Origin: Heterobilharzia americana
Lineage: Eukaryota; Platyhelminthes; Trematoda; Strigeidida; Schistosomatidae
Direction of reading: 5' to 3'
DNA: 64,000 bases
Assembly: GCA_944470555.2 (NCBI GenBank)
Contig: OX104127.1
Coordinates: forward strand, 30,705,661-30,769,660
Of this stretch, positions 10,531 to 22,700 are shown piece by piece. Below the pieces are notes generated by a model. The model was not told the origin of the DNA. It did no database searches and worked only from the letters and a program-made list of their open reading frames with translations. The position numbers and the translations under genes are program-made. How positions within the stretch are numbered: the stretch's first letter is position 1; each line of letters opens with the position of its first letter.

Positions 10531-13500
10531 TTTTCTCCTTCGACGGATTAAGAAGTCTTTTATTTTTGCTTTCAGCTATGTTGAAGTGAAAGTACGCTCT
10601 TCGAATAGTGGCGTGAGATTTCTCCACATCAGAAATTTCTAATGTGAAAAGACGGAGTGTCCAAACCTTTGATTGGATTATTTCAGATGTCGAGACGGAA
10701 CGTCAGAAACGCTGATTTAATTGCACAATAGGCTAAAATATAACTTCCCTAGAGTTTATATTGGGGAAAAGCTTCAGAATTTCCAACCGTTCCTCATAGG
10801 AAAGATACGAAAGTCTTGCTACTAACCTTTTATCCACTCGTTGTGTTGATCCGGGTTTGAAGCAAGGAGTAGATTCCTGTGTGCAGTGTTCTAGATGAGA
10901 TCTTACTTAAGTAGAATAAACTATCGTTAATACTTCATCAAAGCACGTAAACGCCCTATTTGGTGACAACAGCATTTGGCATTGCTCCACATCAGAAAAT
11001 CCTCAGCTGGGATATTCCACTAATCAAAATAAGATGTTGGCAATAGTCATCTAGTTGCACATATTTGGCTCCTACATAATCGTCAACATATCCCTCGACT
11101 GGAAAAACTACTAATATCACTTCTTAGAACTAATCAATCTACCTCCTGTCAGTAGTTCTCAGTTGTTCCAGCTGCCCAACTGCAGTAACTTTTGGTTCTC
11201 TTCGAAGGTAATTCTCCAGGAAACATGTTTTTTGGTCCCGCATACACATCTGTGGCTCACGGTTAAACTCGTTGGCAAGCTGCAAAAGACCAAGTGACAG
11301 GTATCTGGAGGCAATCCAACTTAAATGTCTTTGTCTTTCTACGTTCTGTTATTCCGCTGCGTTCAGTCTTTGATTCCCGTCACTTAAATAAACATTTTTA
11401 TAACACTGTCATCTGAGATCATGTCAGCCGAGATAAGTCAGAGGTTTGCTTACGCTGGCTGATACGATCTTGTGGAGTAGGATTTCGTGCAAGAGATTGA
11501 AATGCTTTAGCCACGTTGAGGAAAATGACGTAGTGGTTTTCTGTTGTCCCAGCTAAAAGTTCAGTCGTCCCGAGTGATCAGCTGAACAGTGTCTTTCGTG
11601 TCCAAGAATTCCCAGACCTCCTCTGCTATCAGGCTTTCCAATCCTTTGGACAGTATAGGGAGTAAGGCAATCGATTTGTAGCTACCAGAACTTGTCTCTT
11701 CCGTTGACAATAGGTGACAAGTTGGTGCATTCCCACTCTAAAAGGCCTTCGTGACTAGCGAGTATGTTAAAAGATCACCGACCAGTTTCGCCAGTGCCTC
11801 AGCTCGGTTCACTAGGACTACTGATCTTGGGTCTTTGCAGTTAGGGGATTGACCTTGACGGAGCCTGGATCGTTTTTCTGATACTTTTTTGTGTGTGATT
11901 GGGATGTGGCAAAGGTAGTCGTTATTTACGGTCTGTTCAGTATCGTTTCATATCGCTGCGTGTTTGATATCAGAAGTATTAAGCTGGGCTTTAAAGCGTG
12001 AACTCAGAAGCTCAGTTATTTCTAGACATCTCCATTGGGACCTGTTATAAGACTAGCTCCTTTGCTAGTTGACTTGCTTTTCGACAAGAAGGTACGGGTT
12101 TCCTGGATTACCTTTTATGTTCCCCGCCAGGTTTTCTTGATAGCTAAACCTGTCTATCTTATGTTGTATCGGTTGCGAATTCTTTTGTACGCCAAGAAGT
12201 CAAACTCCTTGCGTGATGAATCCAGTTGAATCAAGCCTGCTTTTTGGTGTGAAGTAGCCTCTCTATCAGGCTCTTTAGCCATGAGGTTCTCACCGACGGT
12301 CGGTGTGCTACCTGTGGCATAGTAATGTATAGATCCATGATTTATTTACTTCACCTGTATCCGGTGTTCGGTCTCCAGGTTATGATGCACTCATGAGGTA
12401 ATCTCTCATGATCTCGTAGATGGCCTTGTTGTAGCTGGGGAAGGTGCTCGGTGTTTGGATGCAAACCCTCATTAGTTATCTAGGTTATTACTGCTTAATC
12501 ACTGGCACCAAACGGAGGCTAGACACATGTTTCCAACGAAACCATCGTTAGCCAGAACATAGACTAGGAATGTTGCATTGCTGTTAGGCCTCCAGCGTGT
12601 GACATCGTTACCTTTTTTTCTGAGACCCATCATCTTAATTCCACTCTTACATCTCTAACTGGAGCCTCTGGTAGTGTCCTCATTCCGACTAAAAAGGGTA
12701 GATGGAGTGTCAAAGCCGCCGGTTATGATTATAAAGTCGCCATCCTCAGAGGTTGTAGCCGAGATAGGCTTGATAACCGTTTCATTATGGCCAGGAGTGC
12801 TAGTGGGATACTCACATATGACCCCAACCAGGTATTTGTTGTGATGGAGAGTGCAGTAGCACCATAAAGTTCAGGAGTTAGATGAGCCGCATCGCTCACC
12901 ACTTGTCTTTAAGGAGGAGCTTACGTAGAGGGCCACTTCACTCTGAGCTCCCTGTCCATACAGAGGAGTTCGCGACATTCATCTCTGTCAGAAATGTCTG
13001 ACGGGAGCTAGGATTCTGCTACAAATACGATGTTAATGTGCAAGTGTTCGCGGAGCGTCATCATTTCTTCTACTTACTATCTTATTTCCCTAACATTACT
13101 GTACTGGGTGGGAGAAATGACCTGGTTGCATATTTCTGTGAGGGCAGCACTTACGTGGTTGGGTTCCAATGCGGGGTCGTCAGACCCATAGGACTTCTGT
13201 CTCTCTGTCTTTTTGGGTTTCATTTTGAGTCTGTGTGGGGAACATAGTATTAAAATCTCATTACTGTGTTTACTTGAATCACCAGCTTGCGCCTGTTTGA
13301 CAACGATTTAGTCGAGAGATTTTGGCAGTTGCCGTCTGTCTTCTTTTCTGGTGGATTTCGACTTACTTTTATACATGGGTATTGCACCATCCATGCAATC
13401 TTTCGCGTTATACCATGGGTTTGGAACTTGTGTGAGTGAAGCTTGAGTCGAATTGTATGGCAGTTAGTCTGGTAGTGAGGATCGACTTTAGATGGGTTGG

Positions 13501-14650
13501 TCTTGGCCGTCTGCTGACGCTGTTTGCTGGTATATTGTTGAGGCCAACTTTATTTGAAACTCACTACCATTGCTCAACGTAATGATGGTACCGATCTTTA
13601 GTGGCGCATTGACTTGGCGGTTATAGGATTCCATATAAAACCATCGTGGTGTTTCTTTTTGGATTTCCAACTTAGGCTTTTCCGTCCTCTATCAATGACT
13701 ATAACTTGTCAGGCTTAGCATGCATCTCACAGGTATTGATAGTGTCCTGCTGCTGTGAGAGAAAAACGTCTTCGGCTGCTTTGGTGGTGTTCAAATACGT
13801 GTAAGGGTGGTGGCTTCTCTCGGGGTGCCCAGCTATCTTGAAAAAGACGCGGGGAGAGAAGACATTCCTGGTGTCTGACAGTAGTCGACCCACTTTTAGC
13901 AGTCAAACCATTCTTTCTTGAATAACGGTGAGTATGTCGATATATCAACGTTGAACACGATGATTGAGTTGGCTCTCATGATACTTGCATTCATCATGCG
14001 TGATACGCCCAATTTTTCAGCGGCTTTGGTATGAACTTTTCCGAGTTGTTTCTCGGTCGCAATGTCTAGGAAGTTCTGGCTGTGTTTCACCGAAGGTCCT
14101 ACAAACGGAATCATTTTCCATGCTTTTGAACTTCCCTGTGGTTGGGTAGGGGATACGGAAGTTCGATCTGAAGTGGTCTCCGTGCTACCCATTGTGTGCA
14201 TGGCTACAGGCCTAGCTTTGTTTTTAGCTGCCCTAATGTTATCCTTTGATTTTGCCTCTACTTTTTTCCTGGAGGTTGATATCCTTTGCGTGGTGGAGAG
14301 TAGCTCCTGCAGGTCCTTTGTGTGCAGTGCAGAGAGCTTTCTGCATTTTGGATAGATTTACCAGAACCACTTGGATGGCTGTTTCTTCATGAACTTATAG
14401 TACTTTTGGGTTACCTTGCTGTCAGTGGCATTGTACCCATCGCTGACATAAGTTGCATACGAATACCTCGTCGACTACCAATCTGACTTTAACATAGATA
14501 CTGCAACAATCAAATGTTATTGTGTCGCCTGTCTTCCTCTGAGAGTGTTGCAGTTAGCAGTAAACTGCTTGTGGTTATCTTGTCTCCGGGCTTGCCACGT
14601 CATTTCCTCTTTTTTAGCGAAGTCTAATGTCCGCCAAGTCCGGAACTGCT
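10530..14650 (-). mobile_element. CR1-like non-LTR retrotransposon, copy 3, heavily decayed
   Basis: Reading leftward, landmarks of the same family appear in order: a broken PHD finger (FVCNLCQRWVQC, about 14470), a Ser/Thr-rich ORF1 (14200-13900), endonuclease motifs VAESWLPSDISD (about 12990) and DFIIITGGFDTPST (about 12740), the pre-RT block STSKGASLITGPNGD (about 12050), the RT block IFLNVAKAFQSL (about 11510) and a C-terminal block YEERLEILKLFP (about 10790). Stops and frameshifts occur throughout. The blocks match copy 1 in order and spacing but are much more diverged, so this is an older insertion. Confidence 0.75.
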
Positions 14651-17600
14651 TTGTAACATAATGGAGCTACTGTGTGTCATCTGGGTGATCGCTGTGGGCA
14701 TCCTAGAAACAAGGGGTGACCGCTTCTTCAGATCGGCACTCCAATCTACCTCTAGTCAGCTGTGGATACAGTTAGGAGTGTTATCTCGAGAGTCATTGTC
14801 CCACCCAGTGTAGGATCGCGTTATCCATTTCACTATCTGAGATCTACAGATTCTGATCAGTTGTTTAGGTCTTTTCGAAGTGGCTTAATTCAGGGTTGTT
14901 GTGTATTGTCTTCACTCTCAACTCTACAATTTCACCCAAGGTTTTCTTTTCCCGCAGCATTGCTTGCTGACCGCCCTTACGCAATTACCTTTTATTATGG
15001 TAACAGCACTAATTATTCGAAACGTAATAATTACTGTTAGTTACTGTTAGCTCATTGTAAGATTATGCACAAGAAGTCTTTTACAGTTAAAAATATATTC
15101 ACAAGTATCACTGAAATGGTAAGGAAATGACTACTTTTCGTTTTAAGTACAAGATGTAAGGCATCTGAATTGCTAATGAATTAACCCACACTTCCTGTCA
15201 ACTTTTGCGTTATAGGATCATTTTCATATGTGAAGGACTTGCATTTGGAGAGTTTCATAAATACTGATGATCAAGCTAAGTAACTGTTTGGTGTTACATC
15301 ATCAAAACGTATGACTGTTAAATCAGTACATAAGGTGGTTTTGGATTCGTGGTTTCTAGCTGCAGATTTTGTTAAATAATTTGTAAACATGGTTCCAAGG
15401 TTCATACCGTGCATGTTTTTTGTATGTTAGTTCAGTTTTGATTTGCTTAGAGCAACTTAGCTTACTGGTACATGTTTATTGGCTAAAATATTAGCCACAC
15501 CAAGGTATATGAGTACCTGGTTTTTCATGTAGAAGCCAGTGGTAGGGGGGTATAAACCTAAGGCAAGTCTTCTAAGTTAATGAGCCAGATATCCACGTAT
15601 AGTCACCAAGAATGCCATTAATACTTCTGAGTTCGAACTTAGTCATAACCTTTAAGGTAAGTCGAACAGTCCACTCAACGGAGTTATGAATATATAGTGA
15701 CTAAACTGTTCAGAGCATATTTTGTGCAAACTGCAGTTCAAACTTTCTAACCACAATATTACACCAAGCAGTAAAATCACTAGTTGTCGACTTGGTTAAG
15801 TCAGTATCTGAACTTTAAGTAGCTCAGATCAAAATTCGTAGTAGTCGTGGTCATTCTGTTCTTAGAAAGTTTATTTGCTTGTACAGCTGCACATTGTCAC
15901 AGTTTTCCATTTAAATGTGAGAGAAATAGTCGTTTCTCAGGAACTTCGAGTTTTATGAATTTCCTTTTTATTTCTGCCATATTTCTATTAATTGATTTCA
16001 TTTGACGAACAAAAATAATCGGTTTCGTCTTGGTTCTTAGATAATTGTTAACTAACTGATTGGTTGCAGTTGCAATTTATAAGTATGTTATCGTAACTCA
16101 GGATGTATCCTGATTGCTGTTCCATCTTAAAAATTTACTTGCAACCAGTTTGATTTGAATCGTGCATAATGCTAATCGTGTTAATATTTCGTAAATGGCT
16201 AACACTCGTTATTATGCTGTTACATTGATCAGCATTCTGACTGCTAGCCTGTTTACGTACCTTGAATTTGTGATGTGGTTTACAAGAATTATTCACCATT
16301 TTATAAAATTGAGACTTATAAATTCATCCAATCTTGTGTCAACTTTCTGATGTAAAGCAATTAGTTTGGTGCAAAACGAAACGATAACTGCAACGTATCA
16401 ACCTGTGTTATTACTGTTGGCACTTATTGTATTTTAGCATACTGCTTTCGGACTCAGTGGAGATGCACTCAGTATTCACATGCACACTCGTGCACTAGGC
16501 AGTGGGCCACATCTGTTGTGTGAGAGCTAATGGTCCTCTCTGGATGCTCAAACCTTGGTAGGTAAAACAGGGTTCGAAGACGTTGAAGGTCGAGTGCCTA
16601 AACCAGTGATCCACAGCTCTACTTCCAGACTGAAATATATCTATCATAGAGCTTCAGTGAAAATGTTCAGTGCATCTGTAAATAAATGGACATTCGGCTC
16701 TTACTATTTTAGTCTTAAAAGTGTAGAAATGATTTCTTTCCAAAAGTTGTACTTCCGACCATGTAAATCGATTAGGTTTTGAGCCTTCATCAATTGAGGT
16801 GGCTTTTACTGTGTTACGCATGTCTAGCCACCGTCTACCCCGTCACATAATGCTCACTAAAGTAAGTTCAGGTTGGAAAAAGTTAAGAGGTGACGAGAAT
16901 TTGACTTAGTATCAGTCCCTGAAGTCTGACTGCTGGTCTGATCCATATAGAGAAATGTAAACTTCCTCGTCAGAGTCGTTGCAACAGAAACCAGTGTTTC
17001 GAGACTGAGTGATATGGTTCAGAATCAGTCTCACCGGCGTAGATGCATCCATACATTATCTTCATCTTGACCATCAAACTGAATTTCAGCATCGTTTCAT
17101 TTCTCCTTGTTACTTCTGATAACTTTCTACCACTTTCGATTGCTTTCCTCCTTCTTTATCTTTAATTGTGGTCCATTACCACTTGCTGTGGTGATATGAG
17201 GTGTGGCAAGTACGACCGGTTCACAGCAATGCCTGGTCCTATATTGATATTGTCTGTTTGTATCTATCTATCCAACTTCCGATCTTGTAGATCATAAAAA
17301 CTAAGTATTAGGGGACGTCAAGTTTTTTATGCCTAGTACCCATTTGTACTGGAACTATAACAGGTATTTAATTATGCGTTCCCATTTCAGTGTGGTGAGT
17401 TTCAGTACTTTTGATTTGCCAGTTCTTCAGAGACTTCTTAGCATACTTCAGTAAATGATTGTTACTAGAATGTACACTGCGATTGCTTCTAACACTCGGA
17501 AATACTCGCAATCCAGAAAACCTACTCTGTAAAAACTAGTAAAAGAGAGGAAGGAAGAATAAGATGATTAAATTAGGTATAGTGGTTAGGTTAAGGATAA

Positions 17601-18080
17601 TGTGTGTATAGATATGCGCCACTGACATCGGTTCTAAACCATATCACCTAGAGTCTCTAACCACTGGTTCCTCTTGTCCCACTCATTGGTCTAAGCACTT
17701 GATTTTCACTAGTTTAAGAAACATTTATATTCATATGGCACTAGAGAAGGAATGTTTCATAAAACGTTTTCGAACAAAATCCAGCTTTGATGATACATTA
17801 GGAGATCACAAAAAAAGGACTAATTAATGTTTAAAATAGCAATGAGAAGACTTACCAAGACCGAAGCAATACTAGGTTTAGTTAAATGATGTAATATGTT
17901 TAAAGGGAATGATGAGTGTGATGAGAAGTCAGGATTTTAAGGGTAGAAGGTTGGGATGTATGAGATGTAATATGCCAGTAGGCAGGTGAAAAAAAAGTGA
18001 TTTTGGGGATAAAATATTTTTACAGGTCATGTCCACTGCAAATGAAGTGATCAGACAGACTTCGTTTGAATGTAGACGCC
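14650..18080. other. Long stretch without a supported feature
   Basis: AT-rich DNA. Short frames at 14762-15040 and 16555-16782 have no domain, no coding-like composition and no clear splice context. A stretch near 17640-17700 resembles the 3' end of RTE-A elements seen at 26.7, 30.2 and 38.5 kb but is too short to call. Confidence 0.5.
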
Positions 18081-18826
18081 CAACTCACCGTTTTCCCTTT
18101 GGGTTCCACTCGAGGGCCTGCCCTGACACATGATGTCACTGAATGGTCTTCTCAGTGTGTGCCCGATCCATCTCCACTTCCTTCTGCATATTTGTTCGGC
18201 GATGGGTTTTTAGTTAGTTCGTTTTCAGGCCAGAGTTCTCTGTTACTTATTCTTTCTGGCCATCCATCTGATCTTCAGTATCGAGCGTAGGCAGCTGTTG
18301 ATAAATGTCTGTAGTTTGTTGGAAGTGCTTTTCGTGACGCGCCAAGTTTCTGAACCATATAGAAGCATTGACTTGACATTAGTGTTGAAAATCCGGATCT
18401 TGTTCACACTTTATCCTGAGTGCAGTAGATCTCCACACTGATTTCAGATTAATGAAAGCCTGTCTTGTTGTGTTTCTGATCCTGGTTTTGACATCCTCGT
18501 CTGTGTCGCTGCTGCCTGTAGTTGAAACGATGCAGCGTGCCTAGGTAGGTGAAAGAGACTACTTCGTTTACATTTCTCCCGTTGATGGTGATTAGTACTT
18601 GTTGTTCATGCTGTTGTTCGTTGGGTATCTTCATCACCTCCGTCTTCTCCATATTCACTTGAAGTCCCATCTTTGCCGTTCTGCCTGTTCTTCCTACTTG
18701 TTAGTTTTTGCCTGTAGATCTTCGAGTGTGTGCTACATTGGACATTAAACATCATCGGAGAAATCCAAATTTTCCAGGCTCTTTTCATCGGTCAAACAAC
18801 GTATACCCATCTTCTCCCTCCTGCAT
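18080..18826 (-). mobile_element. RTE-B non-LTR retrotransposon, truncated copy (left inverted arm)
   Basis: Reverse-strand RT C-terminal sequence of the RTE family that is full length at 44.85-48.1 kb: GLQVNMEKTEVMKIPNEQQ and the SFTYLG block are visible, with frame changes. The segment 18122-18822 is the reverse complement of 28742-29441 with one substitution and one single-base indel, including the same inactivating frame changes. Outside those limits the two copies diverge sharply. The copy lacks the endonuclease, RT fingers and 3' tail. Confidence 0.85.
18122..18822 (-). repeat. Left arm of a 701 nt near-perfect inverted repeat
   Basis: I compared this arm base by base with the complement of 28742-29441. 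The only differences are one transition near the outer end (GGGTATACG here, GGGCATACG there) and one extra G here within AACGGGAGAAATG. The spacer is about 9.9 kb and contains TMEM222 exons up to the fifth recovered one. Confidence 0.93.
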
Positions 18827-18829
18827 GAG

Positions 18830-19620
18830 TGTGCATGTAGTTACTGGGTGCATTTCGATTCCAGATCTGATGAGCTGCATAAACTTGAGAGTAAAAGCTT
18901 TTCATCTCCCGACTACTTGGATTGTTGCTTGTCCCGATGACTTTCAATGCAGTTTTGCTGCCAATGTCTTTACACATATTTTGACTGGCTTTACTAAAAC
19001 GTCTCTTCAGATTATGTGTAAATGAGAACGAGCTGACGATCTATGTTAGAGAACACTCCAACTACAAAATCAACGGAATTGCGAAAATTTCCGTTTTAGG
19101 TTATCTCACCTGTTAATGGGCATATAAGTGGAGTGACCTAAACCCTTACCTTTTCAATTATTTTCTATTTAGGCTTCTATATAGACCAGTGTTGAACTCC
19201 TTTACGTTGTGGCTCGTAGTGTTCAGGATGCTACATTTTATCCTATTTACCTGGTAACACTATGCTTGCCCCCCCCCCAGCCCTGAAATGATCAATAGGT
19301 CTGCAACTAAGGGATTAATCTTCTACATTTTTGGAGGTTTATAACGCTTAGTAGCTGGGTAAAATATAAAGGAGCATGCTTGATGAGGACAGTATTGAAC
19401 CTAACTGCTTCAGAATTTTGTGTACTCATAAATCGATGTTACTGCCGAATGGATATGATATCGTTTTAAGACTTATAATCTTAATTTTAATTTTTAGCAG
19501 TTAGTTTTGTCGATAACTTGTCTGTAAAGTGCAATTTTTCTGTACTCTAGCTTTCTCTTGAGAAATGGCTAACAACCGGATTTGTCTTCTTGTGCTTTAA
19601 TTTCTGCTTTATTGTTTTAC
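18830..19620. other. Region just upstream of TMEM222 exons
   Basis: Contains a C9 run at about 19270 and short frames only. It should hold the promoter and any 5' exon of TMEM222, but I could not identify either. An ATG at 19565 looked like a short first exon but its splice phase does not fit. Confidence 0.4.
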
Positions 19621-19627
19621 TTTTTAG

Positions 19628-19768
19628 GGCAGATAAGAGCGATACAGAATCTGCTGTTAAATTCAACAAACCATCACTAAACAATATGGAAACTAAGACA
19701 AATGCAGTCGTTCCGTATCTTCATCGCTTTCCATATTCTATTGTTTGGACCCCCATTCCTTTATTGAC
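19628..19768 (+). CDS. TMEM222: TMEM222 exon a
   Basis: Preceded by a pyrimidine-rich acceptor ending TTTTTAG and followed by donor GTAGGT. It encodes the variable N-terminal part and HRFPYSIVWTPIPLLT. It enters in phase 2 (one base completes the first codon), so either a coding exon lies upstream or translation starts at the ATG at 19686. Confidence 0.88.
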
Positions 19769-22700
19769 GTAGGTTTCTATTTATCCTCTACTTTCTACTT
19801 AAAAAAGTTGGCTATTCCCTATTATTGGACATATGGGGATCGCAAATTCATATGGAGTCATATACGACTTTGCAGCTCCCTATACAATTGGAGTAAGTTT
19901 TCAGTTTGTGTTTATTATGCTTCTACTATTTCTCCCTTTAGGAAGATCAGATGGCATTTGGTTGGCCAACAATGTGTGTTATTCAACAATGTTTGATAGC
20001 TTAGTTTTTGATTCTCTAGGTATTATCAAGCGCATCCTAAACACATTGGAAGTCGAGAAAACTGGGACAAAGCTGTGTTTGAAGCGAATGAAGTTTATAA
20101 AGGACGAGTGGTATGTTATCTTTCTAACCTAACAAAAGTTGATTGTTACTGGGAACTAAAATTTTCACCGCCGATTACTATTTATTTAAAATTATTTTCC
20201 TATCAAGGTGATCACGAGACTTTAAATACTGTTCATGTATTTTCGTTACCGATTAACCATATTTTTTAAAGTGAACGTATGTGTAAATGATACCTTATAA
20301 TTCTCAGACCTCGTAGCTCAGTTGGTAGAGCATCGGATCGGAAACCCCAGTGGTCTGTGGTTCGAATCCGTCCGTGGTCCGAATTTTCACTTCACCTTCA
20401 ACTGTCACCCAGTATAAAAATACTAGTCCGCCAAACCACGGCTGCTATCTCAGATAGTCAAAATGATAATCAATATGAGGTTCCGCCTCTCTAATTCAGT
20501 TATATTTGGATTGGGATGAGAAGTCCCGACTAGGCAGCCAGTGTGAATACGACCAAGCGGCAGTAACGCGTCTTAAATTCACATGGTAGTTTGGAAAAAC
20601 CCATGGTGGTTGAAGTGAAATAAAATCTGGCCAGCAGTCGGGCCTTGTAGCTCAGTTGGTAGTGCATCGGGCGGGAAACCCGGTGGTCGCTTGTTGGAAT
20701 CTGGCCACGGTCCAAATTTTCATTTCGCCTTCAATCATCACCCAGTATGAATTTTCAAAGCGTTATAAAAGTCGATTATTTCTGTCTCATTTATAAAAAA
20801 ATGTTTTCCTACATGAAACTCTCCTAACACAGAATTTTCGAAAACAGTTTACGTCACAGCCTTAAAGTTATTCATCAAAAGTGTCCCTGTATTTAACTAT
20901 CATACGCCTTGACCACAATTGTGACTCAAACCTAGTGCATGAACATGCACTGGGTTCAGTTATATTATATCCAAGTATCATAATTGGGGAACTGTCATCA
21001 CCTGATAAACACTACTATTTCTTACGTCATTGATTGAACTAAATTGATCGCTCTCTATTAGTGGGAACAACATCGCTCACTGGGAGGCAGGTGCATCCAG
21101 CTGATGAGCCCCAAATAGGACGAGACATGCTTTCTTGATTCCTCTGCTACCCACTATCCGTCGTCACTACTACCACTTTCTGGTTTAAAACATCAAGTTG
21201 AATCTTTTGAAATATTATTATTTGTGGTCTGTAAAAGATTATTCTCTGTTTATTCAGTACTTTAACATTAAACCCATGACTCCAACTTCAAAAACGTTGT
21301 CCTGTCTATTAAATTATAAAAAAAGGATAATCGATTGGAGAAGTGAACACTTTAGTTTCTCCAACTGATTACTTTGTTTTCAGGAGTTAATGCATACAAG
21401 GTCCTGATAATAGAGGGTAATAACATGTTTTTAAAACAAATGAAGTAAGATAATTCAACCTGTTATATATTTAAGTACGTGGTTCATCCCATACTTAGAG
21501 TGTGATAGCTCATGATATCACCCGGTTGTTCAGGCTGGTTGGAAAGGGATTTGGAACTCGAGAACTATGCTCAAACCAATAAGCCATAGTTTCACACATT
21601 ATTTTTGAGTATAAACTAACTATACATTCGTTAAAATAGAAGCATAAAACATGACTACGGTCGAAGTTATATAGCGGTGGGAAGCTCTGCTTATCTTAAA
21701 CCGCCTTCTTATTGGTATTAATTGCCAAAGTATGTCCGTAACGTTGAGGACACTCATGTTCTCTTGAATTTTCTAGCCTGAGCAACTCACCGCTGAATTA
21801 ATAGGTTTTACCAATAATTCATTCTGGTCTACACCTGTGTAACTGGATTCTGCACACAAATTGTTCAATAAAGGTCACGTGAAAAGTTTGATCTAGGGAC
21901 TTCGATAAGAACTTAGTTCTTGAACGCTTCATCAGTTGCCACTTAGTAACCAGCTTATTTAGAAAACTGGATCGTAATTGGTACTCAGGTTCCTTTATCG
22001 AATAGATTAGTCTGGAATCGATCTAGTTTTGGGTGACAGTGTTGCTTGTTCTGAATTTTTCAAGGGATTCATTTTCCATTACCGTGTCCTACTTGTAAGT
22101 GATAATGTGACCGGTGTGTAACAAGGATTATTAGATATTCAGTCGAATATATGACACTAATTAGAGACGTACGTCACTACTGAAATGAATAACATAGTTG
22201 CTTGTTGCAATCAATGAGATTATAAGTTTTTTGCGTGGTTGAAAAATCAGTGATAAGGTCAGGTGTAGAACACTGGGTAAGGAATTTAAGTTAGTCAATG
22301 ATGTGTGGCACGTACCAAGTCGCCACTTTTCTTGATGTATGATGTTTTCCAAAGTGCGATTAGGTTAGAAAATGGCCAGAAAAAAGCGTGGCACCAATCG
22401 ATGAAATCTGTCTATTATTCTGAGCTGTGTAAAGAGATGCTGATTGCTTGGTTAGCGTTCTCAAGATGGTAGGAACCAATGGTTGGGAACACTTAGTGAT
22501 GCAACTTCAAATCGATCACAGTGACGCAAATGTATACACATTGTTATTTTCGAAGTCTTCAACAGTTTCACTAATCTTCATTAGTCTATACTGTTTCTTG
22601 TCATATGCTTTTATCAACTTCTATGTCATCCTGTCTTATCGTTTTCTTCTCATCTCTTTGTGTACTTATGTGAAGTATGAAAACTTGAACCGATGTACTT

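Noticed and set aside
16555..16782. 75-codon frame as an exon
   Set aside because: No family resemblance and no convincing acceptor and donor in phase.
19565..19583. A short first TMEM222 exon starting ATGGCTAACAACCGG
   Set aside because: A GT follows at 19584, but one leftover base does not fit the phase required by the exon at 19628, and the donor is poor.
20307..20380. Functional tRNA gene
   Set aside because: Anticodon and T stems do not pair well, and the unit shares a SINE-like tail with a nearby decayed copy.
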